This document shows positions 56,971 to 64,000 of a stretch of DNA of 64,000 nucleotides, one piece after another; the stretch's first letter is position 1, and every line of letters begins with the position of its first letter. A program made the position numbers and the translations under genes. Below the pieces are notes generated by a model that was given only the letters and a program-made list of their open reading frames with translations, had not been told where the DNA came from and ran no database searches. Source of the DNA: Ramazzottius varieornatus (taxonomy: Eukaryota > Tardigrada > Eutardigrada > Parachela > Ramazzottiidae); contig BDGG01000002.1 in NCBI GenBank assembly GCA_001949185.1, positions 3,357,679-3,421,678 of the forward strand. Reading direction: 5' to 3'.

Positions 56971-58243
56971 AAATCATTTGTCGACGTTCCACAATAGTTT
57001 CAAGCTTCGCAATCAGGATATCAGTTATTACCATGACCGTGTTTGGTCTTTGGTGCCGACGGCATGTGTACTTTCGGACGCTTCTGTTTCTTTTCCTGCC
57101 CGAAACAGAATATTCGTGGTGGCGTGCCGTGAGTCACTGCGGATGGTGGTTCTCTCAAGAACCCACCCTGGCTCGCCGCAGGATTAGTGAGCGGGGTTGT
57201 CGCAGCCTCTCCGAGTGAGTCACCCAATTCCCTGACGTTGAAGAGAAACGAGTTTGAATGACGCGCTCGAAACAACCCCAAGAGACTAGTTTTCCGCAGT
57301 TCTCTGCCAAGTTACTCCGAATTGACTGACTCAACCAAAACTCGATCGAATGCGGGCTGTTTACTCACCGCTACCGTTTTTCTCACAAGGTTAGAAAGCA
57401 GACTCGGCGAAGGTATCCGGTAGAATAATATTGGAAGCCTACTGTACGAAGGGAAACTTCCGTGGAGAGGGCATACCAGTGCGGTACTCGTAGCGAGGAA
57501 GCGCGGCCTCCGTACGGTCGGTTGGTACATACACTCGTACCAACTTGCGAAGAGCGTTCAAAAAGCAGTCGGGCAAGTTTCTGCCGGCTATTTACTTTTC
57601 TGTTCATTGGGCTCATCTTGCATGACGGCGGATATTTACTTTTCGTGGCTAGTCGTCTAAACTTCTCACTGCCTGGGCTATCTTTACTCAAGACTTTTAA
57701 TACGCTTATAATCCACGGGGTGTACTGTATAGACCATAACGGTGCATTCGCGTTTGCAGTGTATGTATGCTTGCTGTGTGTTAACTCGACGAACGTTGCA
57801 GATCTCTTCATACTATTATTCAAGGCTAATGAGGATGGTCTTTTCTCTTTTATACAGTGCCGGAAGCCGCCTTGCACGGAGTCGGCATCAATGAGATGAA
57901 AGGATCGCGATCGAGCTCGGTGTGCCTACAGGAGCTGATGCAGCTGTTTTGACGTCTTAGCGGGTATAACTGCTGCTGACACTTCCGATATCTCCGCCGG
58001 ATCGGGTATAAGAGCCAACTACCGACCCTGGTCTGCTGGCGCATTCTCATTGACAGTGGTTGTCGAGCTATTTTGTTCGGCAGTTTCGGACGCACTGTCT
58101 TGTCGAGTGCGCCCGTGCTGTGTAGCGCGCTTGTTTTCACTCAAGTGCGACACACACACATACTGACGGTGTAATTAACCGCTTGGTTATCGAGACTTGA
58201 GAGGACAGAAGGAAGGACTGTGATCGAAAGATTGAGATTGACA

Positions 58244-59623
58244 ATGGTCAGTGCGCCGTCAGCCATGACCAACAGCGTCGGACACTTGTGGAGGAATTGC
58301 TGCGGCGTCCCAGAAACCTCACCGGTAAGGTCATTACAGTCGTTTACCGACTATTCTAGAGGAAGATTAATTTTCTCCCGTGAACGATCGTAGAAAAATG
58401 GGTCGTCGGCAGTCGCTTTCACCAATCGATTTTCAAGTGGCGCATATTTTTGTCGCTATTGGCTGAGAGCGTGCGCCACTTGGGGAAATAATCTGGATTT
58501 GCCGATTTTCCAGATGATGTAGCTATTGTCATAGATCATTTTCGAAATCTTATTGATTTTCCAATTTTGTATTTTGAAATTGATTGGGTTTGCAGTGGAA
58601 AATACTTATCGAACTGAAAAGCGCAGAGGACGGAAACCGTAGTGAATTATTTGTTTCTTAGAATGAAGTTTTGACGTGAAGGTCTTGTGAACTGGGCCCT
58701 CGGCGTATAACTATTGGCTCGTAAAGATTCGTTGAAAGAGTGGCAAAGGAAAGTGAATATTGAATTCATCTCTTTGGTTTATTTATGTTTATAGCAGCCG
58801 CGGATCGACCGGTCGATGATTGGATTTCCGACGGATTTTCGGCATGTGGGGCATATAGGCCATGACGGAGTCACGGACGTCGCATCTTCCTCCAACACTC
58901 CTACCGTAAGTACAGTAGCCTGTCTTTTCAGTGCTCTCTGGCGTTTTCTCTGAAATCTCACGAAAAAATGCGTTGATGGATGGAAGAGGGAGGGTAATTT
59001 GTGTTCTTACGTGCCTTCAAGACTCCAAAGTGCGTACCGTGGAGGCATATTTCTTTCAGCACTTGAATTTCGTCCTAAATATCTCCTGCGGATATTTTTG
59101 ACGAAAGAAGGAAATAAGCAATGTTGATGACATCGTTAATATTTCAAGTGGGCTTAAACGACCCGTTTTGTTGCGTTTTTTCTTCCGTTCCAAATGTTGC
59201 CGAGAAATGTGGATCTCTCTTTGTCCCCACAGCTAGAACCTCTATTAAATAACATAAATTTTGGAGAAAAAGGACTGAGCAAACTAATTGGGACGCGAAC
59301 AAATGATATGAGGCAGTTCGTTTTCCCAGATGGCGCATTCGAACAACCAACAACAATGAGAACGTGCGCCGGATAAACGATCTGGTTCAGTTCATTTGCC
59401 CACGTCCCAACTGAATAGATACTTTATTTTACGTATTTTTGGACTTTGTGAGAATTACTCCGAAGTCGGAAAAGTATCTCCTAATGGATGGTCAATTTGA
59501 ACAACAAAGACTGTTTTTCTTTGACAGTTGAAAGCTGTGCAAACACAGATGCGTTCCAAGGGAGGCTATGAATCGGCTCTTCCCGTCAACTATGCACTGA
59601 AAGTCCGCGACTTGAATCGATGA
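58244..59623 (+). CDS. CDC42SE: CDC42 small effector protein (SPEC) homologue (3 exons, 95 aa)
   Basis: A small scaffold that binds GTP-CDC42 at the plasma membrane and modulates actin. Exons: 58244-58324, 58795-58905, 59528-59623; 288 nt, all joints in phase 0. The N-terminus has the paired cysteines in LWRNCCGVPETSP, which in vertebrate CDC42SE1/2 (CFNCC) are palmitoylated. The CRIB motif is PRIDRSMIGFPTDFRHVGHI, with the IDRSMIG-P-F-H-H pattern intact. The C-terminal QTQMRSKGGYESALPVNY aligns with the QSKGGYGGGMPAN block of the family. Vertebrate proteins are 79-84 aa, so the length fits. The second ATG (58265) is an alternative start. Introns 1 and 2 each carry an AAGTGGCGCAC-family repeat. 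Confidence 0.9.
58423..58496. repeat. AAGTGGCGCAC-family MITE in CDC42SE intron 1
   Basis: TTTTCAAGTGGCGCATA on the left and GCGTGCGCCACTTGGGGAAA on the right are inverted repeats around GCTATTGGCTGAGA. Confidence 0.75.
59308..59412. repeat. AAGTGGCGCAC-family MITE in CDC42SE intron 2
   Basis: TTCGTTTTCCCAGATGGCGC on the left; GTGCGCCGGATAAACGATC and TTCAGTTCATTTGCCCACGT on the right, the full outer arm shared with the copy at 60.5 kb. Confidence 0.7.
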
Positions 59624-60386
59624 CAATGAGCGGAATTTCCAACGAGATACCTCTCCGGAAGGAGCTGGCGAGTCGCCCCGGCTTTGGTTGATGAGCGAAG
59701 AGAATTTTTAGCCTCTTTCACGACATTCTGTGTTTTTTGGCGGTTTACAAATGCAGACAGACTCCTTTTTATATCCTACGTTCTACCTTCTTTCTCGTTA
59801 AGTGTTTCTTTTTTGTTCTTTAAAGATGTTTTACGCAGAGGTTCTATTTGAATACTGTTCACAGAAGCAGATGGAGTATCGAGTTGGTTTTTTTGTTGGT
59901 GTAATCAGGTTTTAGAATTTAAACTTTCTCTTTTGCATGCATGTACAGTTACATCACTGACGAGCGCGATGTTTTTGCTTCAGTGAATATGAATAAGAAC
60001 TGATGGAGAAACACAAATATACAAGGGCATGTGTTGTTGTTGCTGTTTGAGACATAGTTACATGGCGGAAACCTTTCATTTCTCCGCTCTTCGGTTCGCG
60101 TGGAATGAGTTCAAACAGATGGAGAACCTGATGTAACGTCTTGCATGGGCTGCTGCCAAGATGACCAACCAACAAGCACCGCAGTCTGTTTATGGATAAT
60201 ATAGAGTAGAGACAAAGATTCGCATTTTGTGACTGTGACAAAGTGCTGTCCTTGCACTTGTTCGATAGTATGCCACCCTTCTTGAGTTCTTCGCTGATTA
60301 AGTTTCTCATTACCGCATGAATTGGTGGAACTTCGTTCGTACAGTGTTGTCAACTGTGTGGCTCGTCTTTGTGCTGGACATTTATC
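59624..60386. other. CDC42SE 3' UTR and intergenic
   Basis: No gene seen. T-rich tracts at 59800-59930 would suit a 3' UTR. Confidence 0.4.
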
Positions 60387-60588
60387 CGGTACGTCATCGC
60401 GGTGCAGTGACGTCAATGCAAGAAAACATGGGACGTTGGCAAATGAACTGAACCAGATCGTTCGCCAAGTGGCGCACACATTCAGCCGGTCACAATGAAA
60501 ACGTCTGCCACCTCGGATGGCGATCGGCTTCAGTTCATTTGCCCGCATTCCGTATTTTCTTGCGTTGACTTCACCGCACAGCAATCAC
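60387..60588. repeat. AAGTGGCGCAC-family foldback, longest copy (about 90-bp arms)
   Basis: The left arm runs GCGGTGCAGTGACGTCAA, TGCAAGAAAAC, GGCAAATGAACTGAACCAGA, TCG, AAGTGGCGCAC. The right arm, inverted, shows the same series (GCGGTGAAGTCAACGCAAGA, GGGCAAATGAACTGAAG, GATCG, AGGTGGCAGAC). This copy defines the outer ends that the shorter copies lack. Confidence 0.8.
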
Positions 60589-63500
60589 ATACCCATTGTA
60601 CTGTACGTGCAGCACGAATCACTTACTGCACTTATTCACCCACTCACCGCTCACCAGACAGACACAACCCCACGGAAAAAAACAATACTTGAGCACCTTG
60701 CGGATAAAACAAAAATAGAATCAGCTCACAAGGAAAAAAATTTAATGTCGGCTACAAGCACTGTGCCCATATGGAGTATTTCAACGACGATCCGCAACTA
60801 CGATCCGCAACTGTACATGAAATTAATTCACCTGCTTCGAGAATATGAGGATACTGCGAAAGCAAAGAAAAATTTGTAGACCATAGAAACGGTCATTCGC
60901 TCAACGGACAAAACATCGGAGTCTTCCAGCCTAGCCGGATCGTTATTTCGTCAGAAAAAAAAGTTGATTTCACTACAGCACGTTGCACCTGGATTTTACG
61001 CCAATTTCATGGCCCTTTTTGGTCAGAAACCTGCCAAAATCAGATAAAAAGCTGATTGGACGCTGATTAAAAGCTCGGTTAAATCAGATTTCATGCGTAG
61101 GACCCGTGAGTGGAGGACTTTAGAGCAGGGACCAAGAACCCGACTGGGCTGGTTCCTACTGTTATATACGCAGTGAACCGGTTCGTCGTTTTGATATCGC
61201 GCCAGTGGGACGTTGAAAGTATCGAAGCCGGTCCGGCTCTTCGAGTTTCAAGAACTGTCCATCGTCGGCAGAAGATGTCGCCAGAAGGCGCATCAGCGGA
61301 ATCCGACGGATGAATTTTCCTAACAAGTTACGTTGAGCAGTCCAAAAAGAGTGGAAGAACCAGTCACGCCGGTTGAATTGGGTTCCTTCGAAGATATAGC
61401 TCGAGTATTCTTCCCTTGGTTATTCAGGTACTGGTTCGTCAACTTTTCCAAATTGTCGTCCACGGATATATGGCAATAGTGACTTCAACCAATTCACCTG
61501 CTTGACAGGGAATGGCCAAAGGTACCCTCGTTTTTCCAGCTGGCGCACTGGCTGGACAAGGCGGACTTCCGGGGTAGTCTGTGAACCGATTACAAAACGA
61601 AAGTCTGGACATCGGTACCGTAGATCCACTATGCTCATGTTCGCCTAGAGTGAAAGAACCTTATCCTGATCCAGCTGAGAAGCTTTGGCTCCTGCTAGAC
61701 AAAGCCGGAAAGCAGTGAGACATCTGCAGGCTGCTGTTGTGGAACACGGTCTTCATTTGCCTTGGTCATCGTGTACTCCCGTTGAACAGGAATAGATTTC
61801 GTGCGAACCAGCTGTCCAGGCGAACCCCAATCACCATCACTGTACGGGAACGGACCTGAGAAAGGAATCGTTGAAGAACTTGTCAGTCAGACCGGCATCT
61901 GAAAGGGTCCGCCAGGCATGTTCTTCGGGTCGCCATTCGAAACATGTTTATCGTGTGTCGCGGTAGAAAAGGTCAGGGCCAGACGCAGAATCTTCCTACA
62001 TAAAATTCGTGCGTTGCAGGTTGGAAATAGCGAACCATCACCTTGGCTGACTGCGTTTCTCGTTGGGAGAGAAATCCATAGACAGGCACCGGTTCAGTTG
62101 GAGGTCCCAGACGTGCTCTCGAATTTTGTTCCACGCTTGACATATCCTGGGTACAAAAAACTGACAGAGACAGAGATGGAACCACATATTCTGTGCGAAC
62201 GGTGACGAATTTTAATTACTTTAAAACGTGATGATCATGAGAACTGCGACTGCATGAGGAGGCAGTTGGAGACCAATTGGTGGATCAGGCAGATAACTAC
62301 GTTCGGGAGAGAATAAAATAAGCCAACGTTTCAGTGTGGAGTTTAGACTATGCCGTGCGGAACTCCGTACCGGTCCGCCGGCATACGGATTTTACATGAC
62401 GATACGGTTACCCAGTCCGCCCGCTTCCGCCAAAAGAGGCGTCGATTGTAACCATCGGTCTAAGCGATTTTCGCTTTGAATCGCAGGCCATTTCAGTTTG
62501 TAAGAGACTTCGAACGGTTCTTTCTGCGATGCTGGCACTGTTCGAAGCTATCCATCATTCACGGTAGATACTAGAGGGGACGAAGCAGCTCTGAAGCAGG
62601 TTGACCGGCGCGTCAGTGAAGAGCTAGCGCGTGACGCCATTCCGCAACGACGTCATCAGCTAAAGTCCCTAAGAGTAGCTGGTAGAGAGTTCTGTTATCG
62701 ATTTTCGAGCCCATTTAAAAATTAATCGAACCCCGCCCCAGCCAGTTTTCGGTTCCCGTTGACTCTAAAAACAGTTCGCCGAAAATTCAAAAGTTCCCTG
62801 GTTTTTCAACGTAAAATGAGAGTAAAATAAAAACACGCTCAATTTAAGCTCCGATAACGTCATAGGGACGGCGTGAACGCAGCGTTTAACTCAAGACAAA
62901 ATCGTCGTCTGTGAACCCAGCGGGAAATTATGGCGACCCGTGATTTTTTTGGGACGGGACGTGATGGAGCGATCCTTTGCTAACTCCTCTTTAATTTGAA
63001 AATGTAGTGAATTCCTGAGTTCATTCTGTCGTGTTGCGCCTACAATCTGTAGCGTGGAGGCTGTCAGTGTCAGCGCGCGCGCATCATGCCTCCTCCCCTC
63101 GTTCCTGCCTGGAAAGATGGGAGTGATCCACGGCACGTGCATCGAGTATGTCATCGATTAATTCGCCGGGATGCCATGCCTGTATCCTTCCGGCTGCCAG
63201 AGTAGCCAGTGCGCAGTAAACGCTCACGTCCCTGGTGGATCAATATGCATCGCATCGATGATGGGAATGGTGAATGAAGCGGTATGGCCAGATTTCTCGC
63301 AGCTTCTCGACCAACTCTAGCCTCTGGAGTGTCAAAGTAAAAAAGAGGAGCATCCTGTCTTTAGCATCCTTTCCACACCGAAAAGCTTTGCCAGCGATCG
63401 GATTATCTCGCAGGATAGCAAATGTAAAGTGATGCAGTTGATGAAAATCTTCGTGCCAGACTCATGGCTTATCGTCGATCAGTGTAAATACCCTTTGCAT

Positions 63501-64000
63501 CTTCTTCCTATCTGATTTTATGCTGAATTTTATTCTTTTATAATACAGGAAGTTTTCCGTGTTTGGAAATGGAAGTTGTCATCAGCTTTGCACGAAAAAC
63601 GGGGCCGTTATCCGCTTGAAAGTCAGTAAGTTGCAAACTTGCAGTTTCCAAATTACCCGTTTCGGTGATAGAGTCGTGTAGTGACGTCACGGAGATGCGC
63701 ATAGATTGTCGTGCAGGCCGGTAGGTTATTGCGTGGCGCCATTACGTCATGCGTTGGCTGTTGTAAACAAGGAGCCCCATACTTCAGTACCCTGTAACCC
63801 TGTTAACCCTTTGCGTCCGCGCATGACGTAATCACTTGTACCGTTCAAATCTTGATTTCATGTGGGAAAAATGCCGACCGCTGTGACGTCTTGGAGGGAT
63901 CCGTGAATGTTATCGGTTTAAAAACCGACAGACTGTATCGTGTATTTCGACTTCGATTGTACAGTCTGCCTTGTCTACCACTTCCGAGTTCCGAGCATGT
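60589..64000. other. repeat and coding-like remnants, unresolved
   Basis: On the + strand 60673-60879 is open and Lys-rich (reads RNYDPQLYMKLIHLLREYED) without a known family. On the minus strand several pieces look like exons: about 62185-62070 (MSSVEQNSRARLGPPTEPVP, FLSQRETQSAK), 61930-61900 (NGDPKNMPGGPFQMP), 61860-61720 (PFPYSDGDWGSPGQLVRTKS) and 61638-61500 (RYRCPDFRFVIGSQTTPE). They are bounded by plausible AG/GT, but I cannot join them into a gene or name a family. The last 800 bp show only GTGACGTCA-like words. Confidence 0.3.

Larger units (their letters stand above)
54723..58243. other. intergenic region with MITEs, no recognised gene
   Basis: 54770-54850 contains small inverted words (CAACCGGCAGCG / CCGCTGGTTG). 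55664-55854 is open (reads LSLGVTTEAPASTSSPVVD after a hydrophobic run), resembling a signal peptide plus mature start, but without ATG. 56675-56695 is AGAAG-rich. Two AAGTGGCGCAC-family copies lie at 56025-56115 and 56885-56970. 57890-58243 is probably the 5' UTR and promoter of the CDC42SE gene. Confidence 0.35.

Noticed and set aside
57383-57899. Long open frames on both strands (145-164 codons)
   Set aside because: They overlap each other antisense, show no motif, and look like chance open frames.

Overview
This is a 64 kb eukaryotic nuclear window, almost certainly from a small metazoan with compact genes. Every recognisable gene is split by short GT-AG introns (about 50-250 bp), and none of the genes sits in an operon. 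The gene set is animal: CTP synthase, PRPF3, KTI12, NSMCE2, an animal heme peroxidase, a CDC42 small effector, a rhodopsin-like GPCR and a natriuretic-peptide-receptor-like ectodomain. The mix of derived orphan-type GPCRs, short introns and moderate GC suggests an ecdysozoan, possibly a tardigrade; that placement is inference. One assembly gap of 50 N lies at 38881-38930.

Layout. 1-600: decayed pogo/Tigger-type DDE transposase. 1634-4486 (+): CTP synthase, 10 exons, 620 codons. 6343-7383 (+): single-exon GPCR. 7.4-10.8 kb: repeats. 10876-14271 (+): Prp3/PRPF3, 9 exons. 14475-15603 (-): KTI12, 4 exons, convergent with PRPF3. 15.8-22.1 kb: gene-poor, packed with non-autonomous hAT-like elements and foldbacks. 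22132-25295: a complete hAT transposon with matching 8-bp target-site duplications and an intact five-exon, 717-codon transposase. 26487-27428: another hAT-type non-autonomous element with a nested MITE. 28233-30366 (+): NSE2-type SUMO ligase. 30684-35939 (-): multi-exon heme peroxidase. 36-46.9 kb: gene-poor, with GPCR pseudogene pieces, a 1.1 kb long inverted repeat and a second large hAT-like MITE. 46910-50473 (+): 14-exon natriuretic-receptor-like protein without kinase-homology or cyclase domain. 51977-53043: dead Merlin/IS1595-type transposase. 53.2-54.7 kb: dead PIF/Harbinger transposase plus a coiled-coil partner-like ORF. 58244-59623 (+): CDC42SE/SPEC homologue. 59.6-64 kb: repeats and an unresolved minus-strand coding-like stretch.

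The host genes form no common pathway: nucleotide synthesis, splicing, tRNA-modification support, SMC5/6 SUMOylation, extracellular oxidation, and signalling. The unifying theme is transposable elements. At least four DDE superfamilies (pogo-like, hAT, Merlin-like, Harbinger-like) and several short inverted-repeat families occur here, many of them inside introns of working genes. Exon joints given below were checked for frame consistency; exact ends are inferences from GT/AG and family alignment, not from transcripts.
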